In this document: piece by piece, positions 1-8,776 of the stretch
How positions within the stretch are numbered: position 1 is the first letter of the stretch
Layout: each line of letters begins with the position of its first letter
NCBI RefSeq assembly: GCF_000295095.1
Contig: NZ_JH806634.1
Coordinates: 228,156 to 292,155 of the forward strand
DNA: 64,000 bases
Direction of reading: 5' to 3'
Source of the DNA: Actinomyces timonensis DSM 23838
GTDB taxonomy: Bacteria > Actinomycetota > Actinomycetes > Actinomycetales > Actinomycetaceae
The notes under the pieces: generated by a model
Databases searched by the model: none
Seen by the model: the letters and a program-made list of their open reading frames with translations, nothing else
Told to the model about the DNA's origin: nothing
Made by a program: the position numbers and the translations under genes

Positions 1-807
1 GCCACTGCCGTCGTCGTCGCGCCCGAGCTGGCTGCCGCCGCGCGCGCCGTCGTCGCGATCGCCGCCGTGCCCGCGCCTGGAGGCCAGCTCCCACACCCAC
101 CACAGGCCCAGGGCGAGCGCCAGGGGCAGTCCGATCGGCCGGGCAACGGAGCCCACCATGATGAGCAGCGCCGCGAGGGCGAGGCGCCCGCGCTCGGCCG
201 CCATGAGCGCGCCCGCGACGAGCAGCAGCCCCAGCGACTCGGCGTAGGGGACCTGGAGGACGGCGGCGCACATGGAGGTCCACGTCAGCGCCACTCCCCA
301 CAGTGAGGCCGTCTTCCCGACCCGCGGCGCCAGCCAGCGGTCCATGACGACGGCGCCCGCCCCCGAGGCCGCGATCGACACAAGAGCCGCCGCCGGGTAG
401 AAGGACAGGCCCAGCCAGGTCAGCGGGGTGGCGAGCAGTGGGAGCAGGGGCATGAACGCCCAGGAGTTCTGCGCGACGGCGCCGCCATCGCCCTTCGGCA
501 GGACGGCCGGGTAGCCCTCGCGGAAGATGCGCTCGTACCAGCCCGCGTCCCAGAAGGACATGTGCTCGCTCCACGACGGCGCGGGCCCCGCCCACGGTGT
601 CGCCGGAGCATCCTGCGCCCCGAGCCTGAGCATGACGAAGGTCAGGAGGCTCGCCGCGGCCCAGACCCCCAGGACCTGAAGAGCGCGAGGCGCTCGCCGC
701 AGGGCTTGGGAAACGCCGACGGCGGGGCCGGGCAGCGGAGCGGGGCCGGCGGGCGCGACCGGGACGGGCCGGGGGATCGGCGCCGTCGGGGAATGGCTGT
801 CAGACAC
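1..807 (-). CDS. GT-C membrane mannosyltransferase-like protein (PIG-V-like), 3' end cut by window edge
   Basis: This is a 269-codon open frame that starts at GTG 807 and runs off the left edge, so the C-terminus is missing. The N-terminus is a proline-rich cytoplasmic tail of about 40 residues, followed by a membrane segment and then FWDAGWYERI, which resembles the acidic W-D-x-x-W-Y signature of the first extracytoplasmic loop in PIG-V/GPI-mannosyltransferase-like GT-C enzymes. At least four more hydrophobic stretches follow. Family members transfer a sugar from a polyprenyl-phosphate donor outside the membrane. It is divergent from purK with about 50 bases between them. The exact acceptor and sugar cannot be read from the sequence. 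Confidence 0.7.
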   Translation of the reverse strand, partial: MSDSHSPTAPIPRPVPVAPAGPAPLPGPAVGVSQALRRAPRALQVLGVWAAASLLTFVMLRLGAQDAPATPWAGPAPSWSEHMSFWDAGWYERIFREGYPAVLPKGDGGAVAQNSWAFMPLLPLLATPLTWLGLSFYPAAALVSIAASGAGAVVMDRWLAPRVGKTASLWGVALTWTSMCAAVLQVPYAESLGLLLVAGALMAAERGRLALAALLIMVGSVARPIGLPLALALGLWWVWELASRRGHGGDRDDGARGGSQLGRDDDGSG

Positions 808-853
808 GGGGGCCAGGGTACGGGCAGATCATGCGGACATCGACACCCTGCCG

Positions 854-859
854 TAGCCT
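854..859 (+). promoter_or_regulatory. -10 box of a leaderless purK promoter
   Basis: TAGCCT fits the actinobacterial TANNNT -10 consensus and lies six bases before GTG 866. That would place the transcription start on the start codon. No convincing -35 is visible 17 bases upstream. Confidence 0.45.
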
Positions 860-865
860 GTGCCT

Positions 866-2095
866 GTGAGCGCACCCATTGTCGCCGTCATCGGGGGCGG
901 GCAGCTGGCCCGCATGATGCAGGAGGAGGCCTCCGCCCTCGGCATCCGCCTACGGGCCCTCGTCGAGGCCCCCGATGGGTCGACGGCGCAGGTCACCGCC
1001 GATTCACCCGTGGGCGCCGCCGACGACGCCGCGGCCGTCCGCGCGCTCGCGACGGGCGCCGGTGCCCTCACCTTCGAGCACGAGCACCAGGACGACGCGC
1101 TCCTGCGGGAGCTGGCCGCCGAGGGAGTGGGCGTGCGGCCCTGCCCTGACGCCCTGCTCCTGGCCCGCGACAAGATCGCCATGCGCCGCGCCATGGATGC
1201 CGCCGGCCTTCCCCAGCCCGCCTGGGCCGAGGCAACCGGGGACGCCGCCGCCATCCGCGCGGCCGTGCGAGCATTCGCCGCCGAGCACGGATGGCCCGTC
1301 GTCCTCAAGACCCCTCGGGGCGGCTACGACGGGCACGGCGTCCTCCTCGTGCGCCAGGACCGCGAGCTCGAGGCCGGCCGCGCCGGCCAGTGGATCGACG
1401 CCGTCGCCTCCGGGGGCGCCACCGGTGCCGGAGGGAGCCTCGGGGGAGGGGCCGTGACCAGCCTCCTCATCGAGCAGGCCATCCCCTTCACCCGCGAGCT
1501 CGCCGCCCTCCAGGCCCGCTCGCCCAGCGGGCAGATCGCCTCATGGCCCGTTGTGGAGACCATCCAGGCCGACGGCATGTGCTCCGAGGTGCTGGCCCCC
1601 GCCCCCGGGCTCGACCCTGCCGCCGCCGACGAGGCCGCCCGCATCGGGCGCGAGATCGCCGAGCGCTTCGACGTCACCGGTGTGCTCGCCGTCGAGCTCT
1701 TCGCCGTCGAAGCCTTCGGGGAGCCGACCCGTCTCTTCGTCAACGAGCTCGCCATGCGCCCCCACAACTCCGGCCACTGGACGCAGGACGGCTCCGTGAC
1801 CAGCCAGTTCGCGCAGCACCTGCGTGCCGTCCTCGACCTTCCCTTAGGGTCGCCCGCGCCCACCGCCGACGCCTGCGTCATGGTCAACCTCATCGGCGGG
1901 ATCCGCGAGCCGGACGACGGCGCCCTGGCCCGGGCGATGGCCGCCGACCCCGAGGCGCGCATCCACCTCTACGGCAAGTCCTGGCGCCCCGGCCGCAAGC
2001 TCGGGCACGTCAACCTCACCGGCCCCGCTGGCAGCGAGGAGGACTTGCGCGAGCGGGCCCGCGCCGTCGTCGCCATCCTGCGCGGGGACGCCTGA
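866..2095 (+). CDS. purK: N5-carboxyaminoimidazole ribonucleotide synthase PurK
   Basis: PurK is the ATP-grasp enzyme that converts AIR, ATP and bicarbonate to N5-CAIR in de novo purine synthesis. The N-terminus IVAVIGGGQLARMM is the family's nucleotide-binding-like opening, KTPRGGYDGHG is the ATP-grasp glycine-rich loop, and NELAMRPHNSGHWT is the conserved C-terminal active-site stretch. The length (409 residues) is normal. GTG 866 is chosen because a -10-like TAGCCT sits six bases before it; GTG 860 in the same frame is the alternative. It precedes purE by 72 bases, the usual purK-purE pairing. Confidence 0.96.
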   Translation: MSAPIVAVIGGGQLARMMQEEASALGIRLRALVEAPDGSTAQVTADSPVGAADDAAAVRALATGAGALTFEHEHQDDALLRELAAEGVGVRPCPDALLLARDKIAMRRAMDAAGLPQPAWAEATGDAAAIRAAVRAFAAEHGWPVVLKTPRGGYDGHGVLLVRQDRELEAGRAGQWIDAVASGGATGAGGSLGGGAVTSLLIEQAIPFTRELAALQARSPSGQIASWPVVETIQADGMCSEVLAPAPGLDPAAADEAARIGREIAERFDVTGVLAVELFAVEAFGEPTRLFVNELAMRPHNSGHWTQDGSVTSQFAQHLRAVLDLPLGSPAPTADACVMVNLIGGIREPDDGALARAMAADPEARIHLYGKSWRPGRKLGHVNLTGPAGSEEDLRERARAVVAILRGDA

Positions 2096-2167
2096 ACCGC
2101 CGCGCAGCCGTCCTTCCCCCGTCCGCTCGTCCTCGTCCCGACAACCCCGTCCAGCGAAAGGCCCGCC

Positions 2168-2722
2168 ATGCCCGAGACCCCCACCGCCCTCGGCGGTTCC
2201 GCTGCCGCCCCCCAGCCGCTCGTTGGCCTCGTCATGGGCTCCGACTCCGACTGGCCCACGATGAGCGCCGCCGCGGACGCCCTCGACGAGTTCGCCATCC
2301 CCTACGAGGCCGACGTCGTCTCCGCCCACCGCATGCCCACCGAGATGATCGACTACGGGCGTGAGGCGGCCGCGCGGGGCCTGCGCGTCATCATCGCCGG
2401 CGCCGGGGGAGCGGCCCACCTGCCCGGGATGCTCGCCGCCGTCACCGAGCTGCCGGTCATCGGTGTGCCCGTGCCGCTCAAGCACCTGGACGGCATGGAC
2501 TCCCTGCTGTCCATCGTGCAGATGCCCGCGGGCGTGCCCGTGGCCACCGTCTCCATCGGCGGGGCCCGCAACGCCGGACTGCTGGCCGCGCGCATCCTCG
2601 GCGCGGGGCAGGGAGCGGAGGCCGAGCGCCTGCGGGAGGCCATGCGCGCCTTCCAGGCCGACCTCTCCGAGGTCGCCCACGCCAAGGGAGCGGCGCTGCG
2701 CGAGCGGGCTCGGAGGAACTGA
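2168..2722 (+). CDS. purE: N5-CAIR mutase PurE
   Basis: This 184-residue protein catalyses the rearrangement of N5-CAIR to CAIR, the step after Pur[11 protein letters not shown] is the signature phosphate-binding motif of class I PurE, followed by SAHRMP with the catalytic histidine, [12 protein letters not shown] and [22 protein letters not shown]. All expected motifs are present and the C-terminus is complete. About 15 extra N-terminal residues precede the conserved core. Purine genes at the edge of the wall-polymer region look like housekeeping neighbours rather than part of the pathway. Confidence 0.97.
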   Translation: MPETPTALGGSAAAPQPLVGLVMGSDSDWPTMSAAADALDEFAIPYEADVVSAHRMPTEMIDYGREAAARGLRVIIAGAGGAAHLPGMLAAVTELPVIGVPVPLKHLDGMDSLLSIVQMPAGVPVATVSIGGARNAGLLAARILGAGQGAEAERLREAMRAFQADLSEVAHAKGAALRERARRN

Positions 2723-2786
2723 CGGGAGCTGAGAGACCGCCCCAGGTCCCGGGAGATCCGGGCCCCGCCCGTGGCACGATACAAGT

Positions 2787-3830
2787 GTGGCCCCTGATAT
2801 CTATGTCCGCCGCCTGCCGATCCTCGACAGGCTCGCAGGCTCCCTGATCCTCGTTTTCGCCACCGCGCTGAGCATTGCCTGCCTCGTCGCCTCGGCGCGG
2901 CTGGACTCCACCCCGCCGGGGGCGTGGCCGGCGTCGATCCCGCTCAGCCTCCTGCTCCTGGCGGTGGCCTGGCTGGGGTGGAGGGCGGCGACGTCGCGGC
3001 TCGTCGCTGACGCGGCCGGCCTCCATGCGCGCAACGGCTTTCGCACCCACCACCTCGCCTGGCCGCCGGCGCGCGGCTTCCTCGTGGCCGCGCTCAGCGG
3101 GAACGGCATGGTCCGCTACACGGTCCAGTACTGCCCTGCCGACGGTGGGAGGCGGGTCCTCATCTGGGCGCTCCGGAGGCGCTCGCGCGGTGAGGAGCGC
3201 GCGATCCAGGAGATCGTGGATCTATGGGAATGGGCCAGCGCTCGCGGCTATGTTTCCCGGGCCGAGCCGCCCGAGGGGACGCTGGCAGCCCAGCGCCCGG
3301 CGCCTGTGACCCCCAGCGCCCACGCCCGCCCCGCACCCGCCGCATACGGGGTGATGCCCGCTGCCAGCCCCGGTCCTCTGGCCGCGCCGCCCGATCCCGC
3401 CGCGGACCGCCTCGTGTTCCGCCAGGAGCTCCTGCCGCGCTGGGCGGTGCTCGCCCTGGCCGCGCTGATCTGCGGGGGCGCGGCGCTCGCGGCTATCCGG
3501 GTCCTGAAGCGGGGAAACGTCGTCGACACGGTGTTCCTGGGCATCGAGGTGCTCATGCCCTGCGCGCTGTCGCTGGCCGCGCTCGCGGTCGCGATGCGGG
3601 TGCGAGTCGTCGTCGACGGTGATGGCATCCACTCCCGTGTGGTGCGGACGGCCCATCTGCCCTGGCCGGCCTCGCGCCATGACCTGTTCGTGTTCATGAT
3701 CCGCGGTTCATCCCTCGTCATCGCGATGGCCGCCTGCGCGGCGCCCGACGGGAAGCGCCTGCGCCTGATCGGCTTGGTGGCCAGTGGCTCCGATCCGATG
3801 ACGCCCGGGCGGGCCAGTGGCGAGGTTTGA
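2787..3830 (+). CDS. membrane protein with two tandem TM-pair plus PH-like units
   Basis: This 347-residue protein of unknown function has an internal duplication. Each half has two membrane segments (about residues 14-36 and 46-66; 215-235 and 248-270) followed by a short soluble beta-rich domain. The matching stretches LVADAAGLHARN and VVVDGDGIHSRV, each followed by a W-P-A motif, resemble bacterial PH-domain proteins. A proline/alanine-rich linker (about 160-205) separates the halves. GTG 2787 is the first start after purE. Such proteins often sit beside purE/purK in actinobacteria, with no established biochemical role. Its stop codon lies inside one arm of a 15-bp inverted repeat. Confidence 0.75.
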   Translation: MAPDIYVRRLPILDRLAGSLILVFATALSIACLVASARLDSTPPGAWPASIPLSLLLLAVAWLGWRAATSRLVADAAGLHARNGFRTHHLAWPPARGFLVAALSGNGMVRYTVQYCPADGGRRVLIWALRRRSRGEERAIQEIVDLWEWASARGYVSRAEPPEGTLAAQRPAPVTPSAHARPAPAAYGVMPAASPGPLAAPPDPAADRLVFRQELLPRWAVLALAALICGGAALAAIRVLKRGNVVDTVFLGIEVLMPCALSLAALAVAMRVRVVVDGDGIHSRVVRTAHLPWPASRHDLFVFMIRGSSLVIAMAACAAPDGKRLRLIGLVASGSDPMTPGRASGEV

Positions 3831-3943
3831 GGATTGCACCTGGGATTGAGGCGGCGCGGAGTGTGGGCGGCGGACAGCAGGGCCCTGTGACCTGCGCCTA
3901 CGTATGACGTGACGAGAGGTCAGAAAAAGCAATCCTCAAACCT
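3823..3943. repeat. 15-bp perfect inverted repeat, 91-base spacer
   Basis: AGGTTTGAGGATTGC (3823-3837) is repeated as its reverse complement at 3929-3943. The left arm contains the TGA stop of the PH-domain gene. The spacer holds no gene. It could fold as the stem of a terminator, although the loop is long. The 168-base gap up to galE contains nothing else I recognise apart from the galE -10 box. Confidence 0.6.
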
Positions 3944-3986
3944 GGCCATTTCGTCCTGCATCGCCAACGTCATGACCCACAACACC

Positions 3987-3992
3987 TAGACT
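3987..3992 (+). promoter_or_regulatory. -10 box of a leaderless galE promoter
   Basis: TAGACT followed by six bases and then ATG 3999 is the spacing expected for transcription starting at the A of the start codon. There is no Shine-Dalgarno sequence between them, which supports a leaderless message. Confidence 0.55.
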
Positions 3993-3998
3993 GGGCGC

Positions 3999-4988
3999 AT
4001 GAGCATTCTTGTCGCAGGTGGCGCTGGCTACATCGGCGCCCACGTTGTCCGTCTGCTGCTCGAGCGCGGGGATGAGGTGATCGTCGTCGATGACCTCTCC
4101 TACGGGTCCCCCGAGCGGGTCAAGGGCGCCACTCTCGTCGAGCTCGACGTCGCCTCGGGCCAGGCCCCCGAGCGCCTGACCGAGGTCATGAAGGAGCACG
4201 GCGTCACCGCCGTCATCCACTTCGCCGCGCGCAAGCAGGTCGGCGAGTCCGTCGCCCGCCCCGCCTGGTACTACCAGCAGAACGTCGGCGGCCTGGCCAA
4301 CATGATGCTCGCCATGGAGGCCGCGGGCGTCGACCAGATGATCTTCTCCTCCTCCGCCGCCGTCTACGGCATGCCCCCCATCGAGGTGGTCCCCGAGGAC
4401 ATCGACTGCCACCCCATCAACCCCTACGGGGAGACCAAGCTCATCGGCGAGTGGATGATGGCCGACGCCGAGACCGCCTGGGGCCTGCGCTGGGCTGGCC
4501 TGCGCTACTTCAACGTCGCCGGCGCCGGCTGGGACGACCTGGGCGACATGGCCACCCTCAACCTCATCCCCATGGTCATGGACCGCCTCGCCAAGGGCGA
4601 GACCCCCAAGATCTTCGGCACCGATTACCCCACCCCGGACGGCACCTGCATCCGCGACTACATCCACGTGCGGGACCTCGCCACCGCCCACATCGCCGCG
4701 CTCGACTACCTCGCCGGCGGCAAGGAGATGGCCGAGCACGTCTTCAACGTGGGCACCGGCGTGGGCGCCTCCGTGCGCGACGTCGTCGCCAAGGTCATCG
4801 CCGCCACCGGCCTCGGCATCGCTCCCGAGGAGCTGCCCCGCCGCGCCGGCGACCCGCCCCAGCTCATCGGCAACGCTGAGCGCATCGGCGCGGTCCTGGG
4901 CTGGAAGGCCGAGCACGACCTCGACGATATCGTCGCCTCCTCCTATTCGGCCTGGCAGGCCGACCCGAACCGGCAGCACTTCGCCTGA
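3999..4988 (+). CDS. galE: UDP-glucose 4-epimerase
   Basis: The 329-residue extended short-chain dehydrogenase interconverts UDP-Glc and UDP-Gal (or the N-acetylated forms) using tightly bound NAD. GGAGYIG at residues 7-13 is the dinucleotide-binding loop. SSSAAVYG (117-124) and the Y143-x-x-x-K147 pair in NPYGETK are the catalytic residues, and RYFNVAGA and the C-terminal R-x-G-D-P-P motif are typical of GalE. Length is normal. It sits next to the exporter/TCS module but faces it tail to tail, and it probably supplies galactose-type precursors to the glycopolymer pathway. Substrate breadth cannot be told from sequence. Confidence 0.93.
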   Translation: MSILVAGGAGYIGAHVVRLLLERGDEVIVVDDLSYGSPERVKGATLVELDVASGQAPERLTEVMKEHGVTAVIHFAARKQVGESVARPAWYYQQNVGGLANMMLAMEAAGVDQMIFSSSAAVYGMPPIEVVPEDIDCHPINPYGETKLIGEWMMADAETAWGLRWAGLRYFNVAGAGWDDLGDMATLNLIPMVMDRLAKGETPKIFGTDYPTPDGTCIRDYIHVRDLATAHIAALDYLAGGKEMAEHVFNVGTGVGASVRDVVAKVIAATGLGIAPEELPRRAGDPPQLIGNAERIGAVLGWKAEHDLDDIVASSYSAWQADPNRQHFA

Positions 4989-5016
4989 CCGACGGCGCGG
5001 CGGGCCTCGGCGAGCC

Positions 5017-5146
5017 GCCCGGGCCAGCAGACGACGGCGGGGCGCGGGTGGCAGACCACCCGCGCCCCGCTCGCGCGTCCTGAACCGGTCTCGCCGTGCT
5101 GTTCGCCCGGTTTCGCCGTGCTGTTCGCCCGGTCTCGGCGGGTTAG
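5017..5146. repeat. 130-bp intergenic repeat, copy A, with terminator hairpin
   Basis: This block is nearly identical to 10640-10768: two substitutions and one indel by direct comparison. It contains a perfect 15-bp stem with a CAGA loop (5037-5070; arms GCGGGGCGCGGGTGG and its complement), then tandem 22-base units (5085-5106, 5107-5128 and a partial third) with the core GCCGTGCTGTTCGC. It fills the junction between converging galE and the ABC permease gene, overlaps the permease stop by four bases, and probably acts as a bidirectional terminator. Confidence 0.85.
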
Positions 5147-6360
5147 GCGGCGGCGGAGCGCATGCGGGCCCGGCCGATCGCCAGTGCCACTGCACCGATC
5201 GCCACGGCGAACAGGGCGCACACCCCGATCTGCCCGTACATGGGAGCCAGCGTATCCATAGAGGTCGACGAGGCTGCGAAGGCGTCGCGGATCGGCTGGT
5301 TCGCCCAGTACGCGGGGGTGAGCTTGCCGATCTGCTTGACGACGTCGGGCATGAGGCTCAAAGGGATCCACGCCCCGCTGAGGAAGGAGAACACCAGGCC
5401 ACCGATGTTCGCCACCGCGTTCGTCGCGTTCTCACTCATCCTCAGCTGCCCCATGAAGAAGCCGAAGGCGATCCCCACCATCGTGTAGGCCAGCAGCGCG
5501 GTCGCCGCGACCACGTACCGGGGCAGGCTCTCGCCCGTCGAGTCGGCGCCCAGCACCTGCATGCCCAGCTCGTAGGTGAGCACCCAGCCCACGACACCGA
5601 CCACCGCGAAGGCAGCCGCCATCCCCAGGTTGCGCTTCATGACGGGTTCCGGGGAGACACCCAGCCGGATGCGCAGGGGCCGGTTGCCCATCACCCGCAT
5701 GATGAGGCACACGATGTTCGTGGTGAAGGCGAACAGCGAGTAGAGCGCCATGCCGAAGAACACGAGGAGTCCCTGGGGCATGGAGATCCCCTCGCCCTTG
5801 ATGACGGAGGCAGGTGCCGTCTCCTTCATGGAGATGCCCGTGGAGCCCACCGCCTGGTCCGCTGAGGCCGCTGTCGTGGACCGGTAGGTCAGGACCTGCC
5901 CCACATACGTGGTGACCTGCTGCGCCATGAGGGGAGCAGCCGCAGAGCTCGGCGCCAGAACCGTCCCCACACGCGGGAGGGTGGACTCGGCGTCGGAGAT
6001 GGAGGTACCGGAGCGGACCTGGGTGGCCGCGTTCTCGACGGCGTCGCCCAGCCCTTCGGGGATGATGACGATGAGCTCGACCTCGTCGCGGGCCAGGGCG
6101 TCCTGCATGGCACGGCGGGAGTCGGCCACCTCCACGGCGTTGCCGGAGCCCTCCATGTAGGCAGCCAGGCCCTGGGAGACCGGCGAGTGGTCGCGGTCGA
6201 CGACCGCCAGGTTGACCTTGGCGTCCAGCAGCTTGTCGCTGGTCTGCCCGCCCTGGGTCATTCCGGTGATAAGACCCAGCATGTTGACCGCCACCAGGAA
6301 GGCGATGGCATAGACCTTGTGGGCTCGGGCAATGCGCAGAGCAGTCTTAAAGGTGCGCAT
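5143..6360 (-). CDS. ABC-2 type exporter permease (second permease)
   Basis: This 405-residue ABC-2/YhgE-like membrane protein has one N-terminal membrane segment (about 17-34), a large extracytoplasmic domain of about 160 residues, and a cluster of five or six membrane helices in the C-terminal half (from about 205). It is the half-transporter partner of the ATPase at 7536-8594. Its ATG overlaps the 3' end of the other permease gene by 14 bases, so the two are translationally coupled. The substrate is unknown; the pairing with a two-component system across a divergent promoter is typical of self-regulated exporters for antimicrobials or envelope stress. Confidence 0.85.
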   Translation of the reverse strand: MRTFKTALRIARAHKVYAIAFLVAVNMLGLITGMTQGGQTSDKLLDAKVNLAVVDRDHSPVSQGLAAYMEGSGNAVEVADSRRAMQDALARDEVELIVIIPEGLGDAVENAATQVRSGTSISDAESTLPRVGTVLAPSSAAAPLMAQQVTTYVGQVLTYRSTTAASADQAVGSTGISMKETAPASVIKGEGISMPQGLLVFFGMALYSLFAFTTNIVCLIMRVMGNRPLRIRLGVSPEPVMKRNLGMAAAFAVVGVVGWVLTYELGMQVLGADSTGESLPRYVVAATALLAYTMVGIAFGFFMGQLRMSENATNAVANIGGLVFSFLSGAWIPLSLMPDVVKQIGKLTPAYWANQPIRDAFAASSTSMDTLAPMYGQIGVCALFAVAIGAVALAIGRARMRSAAA

Positions 6361-7534
6361 GACTCATCCTCCTCATGCGGATGGTGGCGAGGGTGGCCAG
6401 CACCGCCGTCATGGCGAGCATGATCCCGATCGCGGTGGCGAAGGCGGACAGGGTGTCGTAGTAGAGCAGGCTGTAGAAGGCGCGGGTGGACTGCCACAGC
6501 GGGTTCGCGTGGGCCAGCCACGGCACCGCGGTCTCCACCTTGTCCGCCAGGGTCTGGGAGGGCCGGCCGTACAGGCCGGTGAACAGGGACAAGATGGTGC
6601 TCAGCGCGGTGACGATCCCGGTGCTCAGGCGCGGCACCGTCCCCAGGACCGCGCCAGCGGCGCTGAACAGCAGCGCGGTGATGGCCACCGCCAGGAACGA
6701 CCACTGCCAGTGGACCCCGAAGTTCACCTTGCACACCCACCGCATGTAGAGGAAGCCGATCGTCAGGCAGGCGGTGAGCGCGACCCACACGGCGGCCATG
6801 ACACCGGCCAGGATCCTCCACCTGGGGATTGCGGCCATGGTCCGCCGGGTACCGGTCGGGGAGGAGCCGGCCACCACCGAGCGGACGGAGACCATCGCCA
6901 TCACCATGCCGGAGGCGGCGGCGAAGGCCAGCAGGGCGAAGTAGTAGCGGGCCGTCGACGAGCCCGACGACGGCGTCACCTGAACTTCGCTGGTCAGCTC
7001 CTGGCCGTGGCCGGGCTTGTCCAGGATCTGCAGCACCGGGGCCAGGCGGGCCTGGGCGTCCTCCGGGGAGGTGGCACCCTTAGCGGTGTCGATGGCGATT
7101 GACTCGCCCATGGCGGCGGTGCGCGCGTAGGAGTCCATGGCCCAGCGCAGCACCACGGAGGTCTCCGCTGCCGCGCCCTCACCGGTCAGGCGCAGGTCGG
7201 GTGTGCGGTCCGTGACGACGATGTAGCCCTGGATCGTGCCCTTGTCGGCGGCGGCCTGGGCTGCCTCCTGGCTGGAGTACTCGGTGACGATCGCCAGGCG
7301 GTGCTCAGCGTCGGGGGCGGAGATGCCAGTCATGAGGTCGCTCAGGCCCGGGGCGTCGGAGTAGGCCTGGTCGGTCACCACGCCGAGCGGCATGGGGGTC
7401 AGCTCGGCGTTGTCGATGCGCTGGAACATCGCCATGAAGACGGTGGCCAGGATGAGGGGGAACATGAGGGTCCACACGAGCATGGACCTGTCGCGCACGA
7501 GTGCGCGCAGCTGGTAACTGAATGCCGTGCGCAT
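6347..7534 (-). CDS. ABC-2 type exporter permease (first permease)
   Basis: The 395-residue protein has the ABC-2 layout: an N-terminal segment SMLVWTLMFPLILATVFMAM, an extracytoplasmic domain to about residue 190, and then six hydrophobic helices. It follows the ATPase gene with one base between them and overlaps the second permease gene by 14 bases, so one transcript probably makes an ATPase plus a permease heterodimer. The two permeases are similar in plan but clearly diverged in sequence. The transported molecule cannot be inferred. Confidence 0.85.
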   Translation of the reverse strand: MRTAFSYQLRALVRDRSMLVWTLMFPLILATVFMAMFQRIDNAELTPMPLGVVTDQAYSDAPGLSDLMTGISAPDAEHRLAIVTEYSSQEAAQAAADKGTIQGYIVVTDRTPDLRLTGEGAAAETSVVLRWAMDSYARTAAMGESIAIDTAKGATSPEDAQARLAPVLQILDKPGHGQELTSEVQVTPSSGSSTARYYFALLAFAAASGMVMAMVSVRSVVAGSSPTGTRRTMAAIPRWRILAGVMAAVWVALTACLTIGFLYMRWVCKVNFGVHWQWSFLAVAITALLFSAAGAVLGTVPRLSTGIVTALSTILSLFTGLYGRPSQTLADKVETAVPWLAHANPLWQSTRAFYSLLYYDTLSAFATAIGIMLAMTAVLATLATIRMRRMSHAHL

Positions 7535-7535
7535 G

Positions 7536-8594
7536 TCAGGCCTCGTCCCGCAGGGCCCGCCCGGTGATCTCCAGGAAGACCTCGTTGAGGGTGGGCGGCT
7601 CGGAGGTCACGCGACCCACCACCGCGCCGGAGGCCGCCAGCGCGGCAAGCACGTCAGCCAGGTTGTGCCCGCCGGGGCGGCACTCGACGGTCAGCTCGGT
7701 GGAGGCTGCGGCGTCGGCACTGGTGGTGGCAGAGCGGACGCAGGGCAGGGAGCGGACGGACTCCAGGGCGGCGTCGGGAAGCGGCGTGGGGTCGACGACC
7801 TCCACCGTGATGCGCTCGCCGGTGCCGATCATGGCCTTGAGCTCGGCGGAGGTGCCGGAGGCGACCTCGCGGCCGTGGTCCATGATGACGATCCGGTCGC
7901 ACAGCTCCTCGACCTCCTCCATGTAGTGGGAGGTGTAGATGATGGTGGCGCCGTCGGCGTTGAGGCGGCGGATGCCCTGGAGGATGGACTCGCGGCTCTG
8001 CGGGTCGACGGCGACCGTGGGCTCGTCCAGGATGATGAGCTCGGGCTTGTGGGCGATCCCGCAGGCGATGTTGAGGCGGCGCAGGAGGCCGCCGGAGAGC
8101 TTCTTGGGGTGGAACTTCGTGAAGCGCTCCAGGCCCACGAAGGCGATGGCCTCCTCGACGAGCTCGCGGCGACGGGCGCGGTCGGTGACGTACAGGGCGC
8201 AGAAGGCGTCGATGTTCTCACGCACGGTCAGCTCGTCGATGACGGCGACTTCCTGGGGGATGAGGCCGATGCGGCGCTTGAGGCCGTAGGCGGTGGCGGC
8301 CATCTTCTTGCCGAAGACGCGCACCTCGCCGCGGTCGTAGGTGAGCAGTTGGAGCAGGCAGGAGATGGTGGTGGTCTTGCCCGAGCCGTTGGGGCCCAGC
8401 AGGCCGAGGATCTGCCCGCGCGGGATGCGCAGGGAGAGCCCGTCGACGGCGGTCAGGTCGCCGTAGCGCTTGACGAGGCCCGTCACCTCGACGGCGGGAG
8501 CGGTGGTCTCGGGGCTAGAAGCAGTGGGCGCGGGGGGTGCCGGTGCAGGTGATGCAGGGGCAGCCGGCGGGCCGGGGCGCTGAGTCGCGTTCAT
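7536..8594 (-). CDS. ABC exporter ATP-binding protein
   Basis: This is the nucleotide-binding subunit for the two downstream permeases. A proline/alanine-rich leader (about residues 1-33) is followed by Walker A GPNGSGKTT (67-75), Q-loop IPQEV, signature LSGGLLRRL, Walker B LIILDEPT and the switch histidine in YTSH. The C-terminal 90 residues are the domain usual in DrrA/CcmA-type ATPases. ATG 8594 is chosen because GGGAGAGG lies just before it; an in-frame start at 8633 lacks this. The L-L in LSGGLLRRL is a mild departure from the commoner LSGGMKRRL. Confidence 0.92.
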   Translation of the reverse strand: MNATQRPGPPAAPASPAPAPPAPTASSPETTAPAVEVTGLVKRYGDLTAVDGLSLRIPRGQILGLLGPNGSGKTTTISCLLQLLTYDRGEVRVFGKKMAATAYGLKRRIGLIPQEVAVIDELTVRENIDAFCALYVTDRARRRELVEEAIAFVGLERFTKFHPKKLSGGLLRRLNIACGIAHKPELIILDEPTVAVDPQSRESILQGIRRLNADGATIIYTSHYMEEVEELCDRIVIMDHGREVASGTSAELKAMIGTGERITVEVVDPTPLPDAALESVRSLPCVRSATTSADAAASTELTVECRPGGHNLADVLAALAASGAVVGRVTSEPPTLNEVFLEITGRALRDEA

Positions 8595-8776
8595 GGTTCC
8601 TCTCCCAGGGGCGTGGGGATGCGATGACTCCATGGTCCCGGGAGCGCGGCGTCGCGCCCAGTGCCTGGACTCACCGGATCGCCGCCCCAGGGGTGACTTC
8701 TGTCAGGGGTAGCTCGATCGGGGGATCCCTCGCGCGACGGCGGCGCTGGCGGCCGGGCTGTGCCATCATCGGGCCC
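8595..8776. promoter_or_regulatory. divergent promoter region between exporter and two-component genes
   Basis: The 182-base gap separates the ATPase start (leftward) from the kinase GTG start (rightward) and must hold both promoters, making it the likely binding target of the response regulator. CATCAT seven bases before GTG 8777 is a weak -10 candidate for a leaderless kinase message. I see no clear operator palindrome. Confidence 0.4.
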
